A DNA stretch of 64,000 bases from Sva-07 sp942492715 (GTDB lineage: Bacteria; Actinomycetota; Acidimicrobiia; Acidimicrobiales; Ilumatobacteraceae). The stretch spans positions 372,001-436,000 of the forward strand of contig CALOFW010000018.1 in assembly GCA_942492715.1 (NCBI GenBank). The letters are read 5' to 3'. Positions 1 through 8,315 of this stretch are shown piece after piece (within the stretch, counting starts at the first letter, position 1; each line of letters begins with the position of its first letter). Under the pieces are notes generated by a model. It saw nothing but the letters and a program-made list of their open reading frames with translations. It was not told the DNA's origin and ran no database searches. Position numbers and translations under genes: made by a program.

Positions 1-18
1 ACCAACACCTACCGTCGA

Positions 19-918
19 TTGATGGCGGTCGCGACTGGTCAGCTGGGCCTGCTGTCACGGCGGCAGGCGAACGGCGTTGGCGTGTCCAACGCGCAGCTTC
101 GGAGCCGGGTCTCGAGCGGTTCCCTCGTCCAGGTCGGTGTCGACACGTACCGGCTGCCGGGTGCGCCAACCGGTGCGCTCGCCGAACTGCACGCGCTGAT
201 GCTCGACATCGGCGGCGAGGTGTGGGCGAGCGGTCCCACCGCTGCCGCCCTCCACGGCTTCGACGGCTATCACCTCCGGCCCCCGTTCGACGTGACGATT
301 CTGCGTGGACGCGATGTGAAGCGCGTGGGCCACCGGGTCCACACGACGGCGATGCTCGAGTTGATCGACCGGGCGCTCGTCGATGGCGTTCCGACGCTGA
401 GCGGAGCTCGCACCTTGATCGATCTCGCCCGGACGGAGCGTCGTGAGCGGCTCACGGAGGCATTCGACTCCGGGTTGCGCGACGGCAGGTTCAACGAGGC
501 GATCGTCCACCGTCGAATCGTGGCGCTCCGATCGAGAGGAAGGTTCGGCATCCCGCGTCTGCTCGACGCGATCGAGGGCGCCGAGGCGATTCGCGGTGGG
601 CACAGCTGGCTGGAGCGCGAGTATCTGCGGTTGGTCTCGGCAGCAGGTCTGCCGATCCCGCTCACCCAGCAAGTGCTCGCACGAGCGAGCGACAAGCTCG
701 TGCGGGTCGACTTCCGGTTCGTGAACACCCCGGTCGTGGTCGAGGTGCTCGGGTACCGGTCGCATCGCTCGAAGGAACAGCTCCGTCGCGATGCCGATCG
801 GATGAACGCGCTGCTCGCCGACGGACTGCTGCCGTACCAGTTCGCCTACGAGCACGTCGTCGAGACGCCGGAGGTGGTCGTCGGAACCACCAGATCCGCG
901 CTCGCCCCGTATCTCTGA
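19..918 (+). CDS. AbiEi-like protein with DUF559/Vsr-type nuclease-like C-terminus
   Basis: The 299-residue product has the layout of a common actinobacterial family: an N-terminal winged-helix/AbiEi-like part (about residues 8-60, with the LSRRQA segment typical of the helix-turn-helix) and a C-terminal restriction-endonuclease-like part (about 195-299). The latter keeps the order of acidic residues expected of a DUF559/Vsr-like fold: Glu199 in LEREY, Asp231 in VDF and Glu242 in VEVLG. Family members are often called type IV toxin-antitoxin AbiEi proteins, but no AbiEii toxin lies in view, so an antitoxin role is not supported. TTG at 19 or ATG at 22 can start it, yet the frame stays open to the left edge, so the true start may lie outside. 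Convergent with ecm. Confidence 0.6.
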   Translation: MMAVATGQLGLLSRRQANGVGVSNAQLRSRVSSGSLVQVGVDTYRLPGAPTGALAELHALMLDIGGEVWASGPTAAALHGFDGYHLRPPFDVTILRGRDVKRVGHRVHTTAMLELIDRALVDGVPTLSGARTLIDLARTERRERLTEAFDSGLRDGRFNEAIVHRRIVALRSRGRFGIPRLLDAIEGAEAIRGGHSWLEREYLRLVSAAGLPIPLTQQVLARASDKLVRVDFRFVNTPVVVEVLGYRSHRSKEQLRRDADRMNALLADGLLPYQFAYEHVVETPEVVVGTTRSALAPYL

Positions 919-934
919 GCCACCCATCCGCGCC

Positions 935-983
935 CTCTGCGTCAGCAGACACCGTCGATTCGTGCGTTGTTGCTGACGCAGAG
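935..983. repeat. Inverted repeat (hairpin 1 of 2) between convergent genes
   Basis: A perfect 13-bp inverted repeat (935-947 and 971-983, arm CTCTGCGTCAGCA) with a 23-base loop lies just after the stop of the first gene. The right part of the loop and the right arm recur in the next hairpin. The site between convergent genes suggests a bidirectional terminator or a REP-like intergenic element. There is no T-tract. Confidence 0.6.
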
Positions 984-1003
984 CGCCGGGGGTCGCGCGC
1001 CAG

Positions 1004-1058
1004 CCGTTCTGCGTCGGCACGCATGGCGGATTCGTGCGTTGTTGCTGACGCAGAACGG
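1004..1058. repeat. Inverted repeat (hairpin 2 of 2), related to the preceding one
   Basis: Arms 1004-1019 and 1043-1058 form a 16-bp stem with a single mismatch. The stretch GATTCGTGCGTTGTTGCTGA is identical to that in the preceding hairpin, so the two are copies of one unit. It ends 24 bases before the ecm stop codon on the opposite strand. Confidence 0.6.
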
Positions 1059-1081
1059 TGGGGATGGGCGGTGGGCCGGGG

Positions 1082-3028
1082 TCAGGGGTTGCGGTGGGCG
1101 ACGGCGAGGTCGGCGACGTCACGCATGATCTTGGCGAGCTCGAAGTCCTTCGGGGTGTAGACCGCAGCGATGCCGAGCTCGGCCAGCCGGGGGCGGTCGT
1201 CCTCCGGGATGATGCCGCCGACGATCACCGGAGCCTCGACACCCATCGCCTGCAGGTGACCGAGCACGTCGGGGACGAGGTCGAGGTGGGAGCCCGACAG
1301 GATCGACAACCCGATCACGTCGGGGTCCTCGTCGCGAGCCGAGGCGGCGATCTGTTCGGGGGTCGAGCGGATGCCGGAGTACACGACCTCCATGCCGGAG
1401 TCCCGGGCGGCGACGGCGATCTGCTCGGCGCCGTTCGAGTGGCCGTCGAGACCCGGCTTGGCGACGAGGAACTTGGGTGGTCCACCCGCCATCGACTTCA
1501 CGAACTCGACGACCTCGCCGAGGCCCTGGGCCGAGCCGGTCGCGCCACTCACGCCGGTCGGCGCCCGGTACTCGCCGAACACCGAGCGCATCACGTCGCC
1601 CCATTCGCCGGTGGTGCCGCCCGCCTTGGCGAGGGCGATCGACGGCGGCATCACGTTGTCGCCGGACTCGGCAGCTCGGCGGAGTTCGTCGAGTGCGGCG
1701 TCGACCGCGGCCTGGTCACGGGCGGATCGCCACGCGACGATGTCGGCCGCGAGCCGTCGTTCGACCGCCGGATCGACCTTGAGGATCGCGCCCTCACCGC
1801 CGAGGGGCGACTCGGCCGCCTCGACGAAGTCGTTGACGCCGACGACGATCTGCTCACCGGCCTCGATCCGACGCGTCCGCGCCGCCATCGACGTCACCAA
1901 TCGCGACTTCAGCGTCTCGACCGCCTCGAATGCCCCGCCCATCTCCAGCACCTCGTCGAGTTCGGCCTGTGCCGCAGCTCGCAGCTCCTCGGTGCGACCT
2001 TCGATCACGGTCGAGCCGTCGAAGATGTCGTCGTACTCGAGCAGGTCGGTCTCGAAGGCCAGCACCTGCTGCATCCGCAGCGACCACTGCTGGTCCCACG
2101 GGCGGGGGAGTCCCAGCGCCTCGTTCCACGCCGGCAGCTGCACCGAACGTGCCCGCGCGCGTTTCGACAGCGTGACCGCGAGCATCTCCAGCACGATGCG
2201 CTGCACGTTGTTCTCGGGCTGGGCTTCGGTGAGCCCGAGTGAGTTGACCTGCACGCCGTAGCGGAACCGGAGCGCCTTGTCGTCGGTGACGCCATAGCGC
2301 TCACGACCGATCTGCTCCCACATGTCGGTCATCGCCCGCAGCTTGCAGACCTCCTCGACGAAGCGGATGCCGGCGTTGACGAAGAACGAGATCGACCCGA
2401 ACACCTGGCTGAACTGCTCGGGCGACACCTGGCCGGAGTCGCGCACGGCATCGAGCACACCGATCGCCGTGGCCATCGAGTAGGCGATCTCCTGCTCGGG
2501 CGTCGCGCCCGCCTCCTGCAGGTGGTACGAGCACACGTTCATCGGGTTCCACAGCGGCGCGTGCTCGGCGCACCAGGCCACCATGTCGACGATCAGGCGC
2601 CGAGACGGCCCGGGCGGGAAGATGTAGGTGCCGCGCGAGAGGTACTCCTTGACGATGTCGTTCTGCGTGGTACCGCGCAGCTCGCCGGAGGCCACCTCCT
2701 GCTCCTCGGCATTGGCGACGTACAACGCCAACAGCCATGCGGCGGTCGCGTTGATCGTCATCGACGTGTTCATCTGGCCGGGCGGAATCTGGTCGAGCAG
2801 CGTGCGCATGTGCCCGAGGTGGGCGACGGGCACACCGACCTTGCCGACCTCGCCCTTCGACATCGGCGAGTCCGGGTCGTAGCCGGTCTGCGTCGGCAGG
2901 TCGAACGCGATCGACAACCCGGTCTGCCCCTTGGCGAGGTTCGTCCGGTAGAGCTCGTTCGACGCCTCGGCGCTGGAATGGCCCGAGTAGGTCCGCATCA
3001 TCCACGGCCGGTCTTTCGTGCGCGTCAT
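1082..3028 (-). CDS. ecm: Ethylmalonyl-CoA mutase (B12-dependent, MeaA type)
   Basis: The 648-residue product is a one-chain acyl-CoA mutase: a catalytic TIM-barrel part (about 1-500) with the conserved segments GLSIAFDLPTQTGYD and INATAAWLLALY, followed by a cobalamin-binding Rossmann domain. That domain keeps the lower-ligand motif DxHxxG (Asp528, His530, Gly533) and a GLSILSGSH loop. The B12-domain run DGHSNGAEQIAVAARDSGME is characteristic of ethylmalonyl-CoA mutase/MeaA rather than of two-subunit methylmalonyl-CoA mutase. It would interconvert (2R)-ethylmalonyl-CoA and methylsuccinyl-CoA in the ethylmalonyl-CoA route of acetyl-CoA assimilation. I chose the ATG at 3028; a longer frame to 3157 adds a low-complexity Arg/Ser stretch unlike the family N-terminus. 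No ccr or mcd gene is in view, so the pathway call rests on family resemblance. Confidence 0.82.
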   Translation of the reverse strand: MTRTKDRPWMMRTYSGHSSAEASNELYRTNLAKGQTGLSIAFDLPTQTGYDPDSPMSKGEVGKVGVPVAHLGHMRTLLDQIPPGQMNTSMTINATAAWLLALYVANAEEQEVASGELRGTTQNDIVKEYLSRGTYIFPPGPSRRLIVDMVAWCAEHAPLWNPMNVCSYHLQEAGATPEQEIAYSMATAIGVLDAVRDSGQVSPEQFSQVFGSISFFVNAGIRFVEEVCKLRAMTDMWEQIGRERYGVTDDKALRFRYGVQVNSLGLTEAQPENNVQRIVLEMLAVTLSKRARARSVQLPAWNEALGLPRPWDQQWSLRMQQVLAFETDLLEYDDIFDGSTVIEGRTEELRAAAQAELDEVLEMGGAFEAVETLKSRLVTSMAARTRRIEAGEQIVVGVNDFVEAAESPLGGEGAILKVDPAVERRLAADIVAWRSARDQAAVDAALDELRRAAESGDNVMPPSIALAKAGGTTGEWGDVMRSVFGEYRAPTGVSGATGSAQGLGEVVEFVKSMAGGPPKFLVAKPGLDGHSNGAEQIAVAARDSGMEVVYSGIRSTPEQIAASARDEDPDVIGLSILSGSHLDLVPDVLGHLQAMGVEAPVIVGGIIPEDDRPRLAELGIAAVYTPKDFELAKIMRDVADLAVAHRNP

Positions 3029-3183
3029 GACCGAAGTGTGGTGCCTCGACGAAGAAGTACTCAAGTCAGCGCGGCCGGCGTCCGAAGAAAGAAGCGTCCT
3101 CCGGGACAGCAAACGGTCCGGATCACCACTCTCCCCCAAGGGTCGATCCGGGTCCAATGAGGTTTCCCTCTGGCGGGAACCCC

Positions 3184-3249
3184 CGCCGGCCGAATGGCGG
3201 ATTCGGCCGGCGATGCTCTGGGAGCGGGTGGTGGCGGACCACCCGCTCC
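3184..3249. repeat. Two tandem perfect 12-bp hairpins with identical GGCGG loops
   Basis: Hairpin A has arms 3184-3195 and 3201-3212; hairpin B has arms 3221-3232 and 3238-3249. Both are perfect 12-bp stems and both enclose the same five-base loop GGCGG, although the stem sequences are unrelated. Hairpin B is followed on the + strand by CGCATTTTTC, so it would end + strand transcripts. On the - strand the pair sits between aat and ecm. A smaller stem (GGCGGG/CCCGCC) precedes them at 3172-3187. Confidence 0.6.
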
Positions 3250-3283
3250 TCGCATTTTTCCCTTCTCGTGAACTCGTTGCGGT

Positions 3284-3970
3284 CTATGTCGCGGACGGGT
3301 TCACGAGAACGGCGGAGCGGAGGCGGGCGAGGTAGTCGGCGCGGGGGATGGCGACGGCGCCGAGCGTGGCGAGGTGGTCGGTGACCCACTGGACGTCGAG
3401 CAGCTCGGCTCCGGTCTCGTTCAGCCAGGCGACCAGGGCGACGAGCGCCGTCTTCGAGGCATCGGTCGCGGTGTGGAACATCGCCTCGCCGGCGAAGAAC
3501 CGTTCGATGCGCAATCCGTAGAGCCCGCCGACGAGTTCGCCGTCGAGGTACACCTCGACCGAGTGGCCCCACCCGAGGTCGAACAATTCGGTGTAGGCGG
3601 CGACGATCGCCCTCGTGATCCATCGACCCGGTCGGTCCGGGTCGCCGCACGCCCTCACCACGTCGCTGAACCGGGTGTCCATCCTGACGTCGAAGTGGCG
3701 CATGCTCCGCCGCAGCGATCGGCTGACGTGCAGCCCGTCGAGCGGGATGATCCCGCGGGGGTCCGGTGAGAACCACGCCATCTTCGAACGCCGCCGGTAC
3801 GGATCGACCGGCATCGGGAACAGGCCCGCTCGGTAGGCGGCCAGCAACGTGCCGGGCTCGAGGTCGGCGCCGACGGCGACGAGATCCTCGCCCGGCTCGA
3901 TCGCCAGTGGATCCGGCATCGCCCACCGCGACGGCGGCGGTTCCACCGGTTCCGCCTCGGCTGCGCTCAC
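3284..3970 (-). CDS. aat: Leucyl/phenylalanyl-tRNA-protein transferase
   Basis: The 228-residue product matches the whole Aat family: the N-terminal segment with GLFPMP (the entry of the aminoacyl-tRNA site), WFSPDPRGIIPL, the Gly-rich GELVGGLYG region and FFAGEAMFH with the following SKTAL helix. Aat adds Leu or Phe to proteins with N-terminal Arg or Lys, marking them for ClpS/ClpAP degradation. GTG at 3970 is preferred as start: it lies downstream of the stop of the dehydrogenase gene (4014), while the frame running back to 4129 would overlap that gene and has no family resemblance. Same strand as the dehydrogenase, 43 bases apart, probably co-transcribed. Confidence 0.9.
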   Translation of the reverse strand: MSAAEAEPVEPPPSRWAMPDPLAIEPGEDLVAVGADLEPGTLLAAYRAGLFPMPVDPYRRRSKMAWFSPDPRGIIPLDGLHVSRSLRRSMRHFDVRMDTRFSDVVRACGDPDRPGRWITRAIVAAYTELFDLGWGHSVEVYLDGELVGGLYGLRIERFFAGEAMFHTATDASKTALVALVAWLNETGAELLDVQWVTDHLATLGAVAIPRADYLARLRSAVLVNPSAT

Positions 3971-4013
3971 GCGCCCATTCTGGTCGACCGTGATGCAGTC
4001 GGCGGGGCCCCGG

Positions 4014-4865
4014 TCAGTAGGTGCGGAAACCGCGCTTGGTCTTGCGACCGAGCTGGCCGGCGGCGACCATGCGCCGCAGCGCGGGAGCGGCGGCGTAGTT
4101 GGGGTCGCGGAACTCCTCGTACAGCGCATCGAGGATCGCCAGCGACGTGTCGAGGCCCACGAGGTCGAGTAGCGCGAACGGACCCATCGGGAAGTTGCAC
4201 CCGCCCATCATCGCGGTGTCGATGTCGTCCATCGACGCCGTGCCCTGCTCCCACATACGGATCGCATTGTTGAGATAGGGGAAGAGCAGTGCGTTGACGA
4301 TGAAGCCTGCGCGGTCCTGCACCTGGACGGCGTCCTTGCCGCAGGTGGTGGCGAACTCGACGGCGGTGTCGATCGTGTCGTCCGACGCGGTCAGCGGACG
4401 GATCACCTCGACGAGCTTCATCATCGGCGCCGGGTTGAAGAAGTGGATGCCGCACACCTTGTCGGGACGCTCGGTGACCATCGCCAGCTCGACGACGGCG
4501 AGGGTGGACGTGTTGGTGGCGAGGATCGCCTCGGGCTTGACGATGCGATCGAGATGCTCGAACAGGTCGCGCTTCGCGTCCATGTCCTCGACGATGCTCT
4601 CGATCACGAGATCGCAACCGGCGAGACCGTGGAGATCGTCGGTGACCGTGATGCGCCCGAGGATGGCGTTCTTGTCGTCCTCGGTCAGCCGCTCACGGGC
4701 GACCTGCTTGGTGAGGCCGGCGTCGATCCCGTGCAGCACGGCGTCGGCGCCGGCTCGCGTGCGTGATCGCGCGACGACGTCGAACCCGGCGCGCGCTGCA
4801 ACTTCGGCGAGCCCGGACCCCATGATCCCGGACCCGATGACTCCCACGGTGCGGATGTTTCCCAT
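4014..4865 (-). CDS. 3-hydroxybutyryl-CoA dehydrogenase
   Basis: The 283-residue product is a short-form 3-hydroxyacyl-CoA dehydrogenase. The Rossmann dinucleotide loop GSGIMG is at residues 11-16, the catalytic dyad His141 (IHFFNPAP) and Glu153 is in place, and the C-terminal helical domain carries the GFIVNALL and NFPMGPFALLDLVG motifs. It oxidises or reduces 3-hydroxybutyryl-CoA with NAD(P)(H) in fatty-acid, polyhydroxybutyrate or ethylmalonyl-CoA metabolism; ecm two genes downstream fits the last. The ATG start is preceded by a -10 box only 6 bases away and by a 12-bp palindrome, so it is probably a leaderless, repressor-controlled gene (hbd/fadB2/paaH family; the exact paralogue cannot be assigned). 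Confidence 0.88.
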   Translation of the reverse strand: MGNIRTVGVIGSGIMGSGLAEVAARAGFDVVARSRTRAGADAVLHGIDAGLTKQVARERLTEDDKNAILGRITVTDDLHGLAGCDLVIESIVEDMDAKRDLFEHLDRIVKPEAILATNTSTLAVVELAMVTERPDKVCGIHFFNPAPMMKLVEVIRPLTASDDTIDTAVEFATTCGKDAVQVQDRAGFIVNALLFPYLNNAIRMWEQGTASMDDIDTAMMGGCNFPMGPFALLDLVGLDTSLAILDALYEEFRDPNYAAAPALRRMVAAGQLGRKTKRGFRTY

Positions 4866-4871
4866 GCGCGC

Positions 4872-4891
4872 AAGCTAGCTACCGGCCGGTA
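4872..4891 (-). promoter_or_regulatory. Leaderless -10 box and TetR-like palindromic operator of the dehydrogenase gene
   Basis: On the - strand TAGCTT (4877-4872) lies 6 bases before the ATG. Directly upstream is a perfect 12-bp palindrome TACCGGCCGGTA (4880-4891), placed in the -10/-35 spacer where a repressor would block RNA polymerase. Palindromes of this kind are typical TetR-family operators; the cognate regulator is not in the window. Confidence 0.55.
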
Positions 4892-4958
4892 ACACGGCCA
4901 AAGCGGGGCGGGTCCACCCCGACCCCGGGTGATGCCACTTCGCCACCGCGCGGGGACG

Positions 4959-4964
4959 TAACGT
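4959..4964 (+). promoter_or_regulatory. -10 box of the mrp operon
   Basis: TAACGT ends 8 bases before TTG 4973. This spacing fits a transcript that begins at or next to the start codon and supports the TTG over the ATG at 5006. Confidence 0.5.
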
Positions 4965-4972
4965 CACAGGCG

Positions 4973-7390
4973 TTGCGGGTCTCCCGGCCTCGCCGACCCA
5001 CGCAAATGTTCTTCCTCCTCGTCCTCCACCTCGTCGTCGGCATCGCGATCGTCGCCGGCGGCCGCGTGCTGGGGCCCCGAGCGTTCGTGGTCGCAGCGAT
5101 GCCGCCGCTGGCGATGCTCGCGTGGGCCGCTGCGCGATCGTCCGCCGTGCTCGACGGCGACCCGGTGAGCGAGTCGTTCGCCTGGATCCCTCAGCTGGGG
5201 ATGTCGATCGACCTCCGGCTCGACGCGTTCTCGCTCCTGATGGTGGTGGTGGTGTCGGGCATCGGACTGCTGATCTGCATCTACTCGCTCGGTTACTTCA
5301 CCCACGACCAGCCCGGCCTGGCCCGCCTCGCCGGGGTGCTCGTGCTGTTCGCCGGGGCGATGCTCGGCGTGGTCCTGTCGGACCAGCTCATCGCCCTGTT
5401 CATCTTCTGGGAGCTGACATCGATCACGTCGTTCCTGCTGATCGGCAACGACGACACCAACCCCCGCGCCCGAGCGGCGGCCACCCAGGCGATCTTCATC
5501 ACCGGTGCCGGTGGCCTCGTCCTCCTCGCCGGGTTGATCATCATCGGCCAGGCCGGCGGTTCGTACCGGATCTCGGAGCTGCTCGCTGCTCCACCGAGCG
5601 GCAGCGCGGTCAACGTCGGGATCATCCTCGTGCTGATCGGCGCGTTCACGAAGTCCGCGCAGGCCCCGTTCAGCTCATGGCTTCCCGCCGCGATGGTGGC
5701 GCCGACACCGATCAGCGCGTACCTCCACTCCGCGACGATGGTGAAGGCCGGTGTCTATCTGGTGGCGCGGATGGCGCCGATCTTCGCCATGACCGGCAAC
5801 TGGCGGCTCGTGGTGATGGCGGTCGGTGCCACCACGATGGCGATCGGTGGGCTCCGCGCCATGCGCCAGCACGACCTGAAACTCCTGCTCGCCTACGGCA
5901 CCGTCAGCCAGCTCGGCTTCATGATGCTGTTGCTCGGCGTCGGCGAGTATCACATCGCCGAGGCCGGGCTCGTGCTGATCCTGGCGCACGCGGCGTTCAA
6001 GGCGGCGCTGTTCATGGTCGTGGGCATCGTCGACCACGAGACCGGCACCCGCGAGATCACCGAGCTGCACGGCTTCGGACCCTCGTGGCGAATCGTCCAG
6101 GTCGTCGCGATCGTCAGCGCGGCGTCGATGGCTGGCATCCCGCCGCTGCTCGGGTTCATCGCCAAGGAGAAGGCGCTCGACGGCTACCTCGAGCACGGCG
6201 ACTTCGCCGGTGCCGGTGCGGTGCTCGTCGTGATCGTGCTCGCCTCGATGCTCACCTTCGCGTACTCGGCGCGCTTCGTCCTCGGCCTCCTCGGCAGGTT
6301 CGGCGACCCCGCGAAGCCGGTCGTCTCCCGGACCGCGCATGCGCCCGGCGCGCTGTTCGTCGGGCCGGCCGTGGTGCTCACCGCGATCACCGTCGTGTTC
6401 GGCCTGGTTCCGGGGCTGCTCGACGAGCTCGTGGAGGGTGCGACCACCGCGTTGTACCCGGGCTCGGAACCGAACCCGCTCGAACTGTTCGCCGGGTTCA
6501 ACTCGGCGATGATGCTGTCGGTGCTGATCATTCTCGGCGGCGTCGCGCTCACCGCGTTGCGTGGCCCGGTCGCCGACGCGCAGCGTCGAGCGTCGGAGGC
6601 GATCCGCAGGATCCCATCGAGCGAGCAGGGGTACCTCGGGGTGCTGCGCGCCATCTCGGCGACGGCGAACCGGGTGACGGCCACGCTTCAGAACGGCTCG
6701 CTGCCGATCTACGTCGCGATCATCGTTCTGACGGTCACGCTGGTTCCGATGGTCCCGTTGGCCGGCGAGGTCGGCGCGCTGCCGAAGTGGGTCGAGGAAC
6801 CGGTCCACGTCGTGCTCGTCGCCGTCATCGTCGCCGCAGCGCTCGGCGCCTCGATCGTCCGGCACCGTATCGCCGCGGCGCTGATGCTCGGCGCCGTCGG
6901 GTACGCGATGGCCGGGCTGTACGTGGCGCGGGGCGCCCCCGATCTCGCGCTCACCCAGTTCTCGATCGAGACGCTCAGCACGGTGCTGTTCGTCCTCGTC
7001 CTGCGGTTCCTCCCCCGTTCGTGGCGTCACCGGGCACCGTCGATCGCCGGGCCGATGCGGATTGCCGTTGCCGGTGCGGTCGGGGTGGCGATCTTCGTGT
7101 TCGCTCTGTCGTCGGCCAACGCCCGGTCGAGTGTCGACGAACCGTCGATGTCCGAGGTGATGGTCGAGAGCTCGTACGAGGAGGGTGGTGGCCGCAACGT
7201 CGTCAACGTGATCCTCGTCGACTTCCGCGGGTGGGACACGATGGGCGAGATCACCGTGCTCGCGGTCGCCGCCATCGGTGCAGTGAGCATGGCGCGAGCC
7301 GGACGACGGCGCGCCGACAAGGACGCACCGGTCTTCGAGGAGATCCTCGACGCCGGCGACGAACCGGCGCTGCCGGAGGCGCTGCGATGA
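4973..7390 (+). CDS. mrpA: Mrp-type Na+/H+ antiporter subunit A
   Basis: The 805-residue polytopic product is the large Mrp subunit. Residues about 1-490 are a NuoL-like antiporter unit, with the conserved run PFSSWLPAAMVAPTPISAYL followed by HSATMVKAGVYLV; about 590-690 is a DUF4040 part with APDLALTQFSIETL; and the C-terminus is an MbhE-like part. In Mrp complexes MrpA and MrpD are the proton/sodium-translocating subunits homologous to respiratory complex I. First gene of a tightly overlapping seven-gene operon. TTG 4973 is taken as start because of the -10 box 8 bases upstream; ATG 5006 would give a 794-residue product and is the alternative. Neither has a convincing ribosome-binding site. 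Confidence 0.9.
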   Translation: MRVSRPRRPTQMFFLLVLHLVVGIAIVAGGRVLGPRAFVVAAMPPLAMLAWAAARSSAVLDGDPVSESFAWIPQLGMSIDLRLDAFSLLMVVVVSGIGLLICIYSLGYFTHDQPGLARLAGVLVLFAGAMLGVVLSDQLIALFIFWELTSITSFLLIGNDDTNPRARAAATQAIFITGAGGLVLLAGLIIIGQAGGSYRISELLAAPPSGSAVNVGIILVLIGAFTKSAQAPFSSWLPAAMVAPTPISAYLHSATMVKAGVYLVARMAPIFAMTGNWRLVVMAVGATTMAIGGLRAMRQHDLKLLLAYGTVSQLGFMMLLLGVGEYHIAEAGLVLILAHAAFKAALFMVVGIVDHETGTREITELHGFGPSWRIVQVVAIVSAASMAGIPPLLGFIAKEKALDGYLEHGDFAGAGAVLVVIVLASMLTFAYSARFVLGLLGRFGDPAKPVVSRTAHAPGALFVGPAVVLTAITVVFGLVPGLLDELVEGATTALYPGSEPNPLELFAGFNSAMMLSVLIILGGVALTALRGPVADAQRRASEAIRRIPSSEQGYLGVLRAISATANRVTATLQNGSLPIYVAIIVLTVTLVPMVPLAGEVGALPKWVEEPVHVVLVAVIVAAALGASIVRHRIAAALMLGAVGYAMAGLYVARGAPDLALTQFSIETLSTVLFVLVLRFLPRSWRHRAPSIAGPMRIAVAGAVGVAIFVFALSSANARSSVDEPSMSEVMVESSYEEGGGRNVVNVILVDFRGWDTMGEITVLAVAAIGAVSMARAGRRRADKDAPVFEEILDAGDEPALPEALR

Positions 7391-7899
7391 CCGATCGTCG
7401 GAGCCGCCGGATGTTGTTGCTCGACACCTCGATGAAGGTGCTGTACCCGTCGATCCTGGTGCTCGCGCTCTACTTCGTGTTCGCCGGACACAATCGCCCT
7501 GGCGGCGGATTCGTCGGCGGTCTCGTCGTCGGCGGCGCGCTCGCGCTGCGCTACGTGTCCGGGGGAGCGGCCGCGGTGCGCTCGACGTTCCGGGTGCCGC
7601 CGCATCTGTTCCTCGGTGTCGGCCTGCTGCTGTCGGCGACGACGGCGTTCGTCCCGGTCCTGCTGGGCGGCTCGATCCTCGAACACGGTGAGGTCAAGTT
7701 CCATCCACCCGTGTTCGACACCGTCAAGCTGACGAGCGCGCTGTCGTTCGATCTCGGCGTCGACCTCGTGGTCATCGGGCTGATCCTGATGGCGTTCGTC
7801 GCGTTCGGCGAGGACTCTCCCGACGCTCCCGGGGCGGCCGATGACGGCAGCGACGCCGCGACGTCACGCCCGTCCGTTCGCGGGAGGCACGACCGATGA
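7387..7899 (+). CDS. mrpB: Mrp-type Na+/H+ antiporter subunit B
   Basis: The 170-residue membrane protein starts at an ATG overlapping the mrpA stop (ATGA). It has the MnhB/MrpB signature: a helix ending in the cytosolic PGGGFVGGLV loop, then three further membrane helices, with the conserved EHGEVKFHPP-type loop between the last two. The C-terminal 25 residues are a charged, low-complexity tail. MrpB is an accessory subunit needed for assembly and ion specificity of the complex. Confidence 0.88.
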   Translation: MTDRRSRRMLLLDTSMKVLYPSILVLALYFVFAGHNRPGGGFVGGLVVGGALALRYVSGGAAAVRSTFRVPPHLFLGVGLLLSATTAFVPVLLGGSILEHGEVKFHPPVFDTVKLTSALSFDLGVDLVVIGLILMAFVAFGEDSPDAPGAADDGSDAATSRPSVRGRHDR

Positions 7900-8315
7900 G
7901 CGTGCTGCTCGCCTTCTGCGCCGCCTTCCTGTTCGCCACCGGCACGTGGATGCTGCTGCAGCGACGGCTGTCGAGGATCCTGATCGGTGTCGGTCTCGTG
8001 GGCCACGGTTCCAACATCCTGCTGTTGATCTCGGGTGGCGACGGCGGCAACTCGCCGATCATCGGCACCGCCGACGAGTCGGCGTTCACCGATCCGCTTC
8101 CCCAGGCGCTGGTGCTCACGTCGATCGTGATCACGTTCGGTGTCACGGCGTTCCTGCTGTCTCTCGGCTATCGGAGCTGGCGGATCACGCACGACGACGT
8201 GGTCGAAGACGACGTCGAGGACCGGTTCATCGCTCGGCGCCGCAGTCCCGATCAGGCGGTCGCAGAGGAAGCGCTCGCAGAGCGCGATCAAGCGGCCGAG
8301 GAGGATCGGCTGTGA
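7896..8315 (+). CDS. mrpC: Mrp-type Na+/H+ antiporter subunit C
   Basis: The 139-residue product is a NuoK-like subunit: three membrane helices in the first 100 residues, with the family pattern GVGLVGHGSNILLL in helix 2 and DPLPQALVLTSIVI in helix 3, then a long acidic cytosolic tail (about 100-139) that exceeds the usual length. Its ATG overlaps the mrpB stop. In the complex it packs like NuoK beside the antiporter subunits. Confidence 0.88.
   Translation: MSVLLAFCAAFLFATGTWMLLQRRLSRILIGVGLVGHGSNILLLISGGDGGNSPIIGTADESAFTDPLPQALVLTSIVITFGVTAFLLSLGYRSWRITHDDVVEDDVEDRFIARRRSPDQAVAEEALAERDQAAEEDRL

Noticed and set aside
5122..7386. Long + strand open frame through mrpA in another frame
   Set aside because: Only its last part (from 7387) is a real gene, mrpB. 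The rest is Arg-rich and antagonistic to the conserved mrpA frame.
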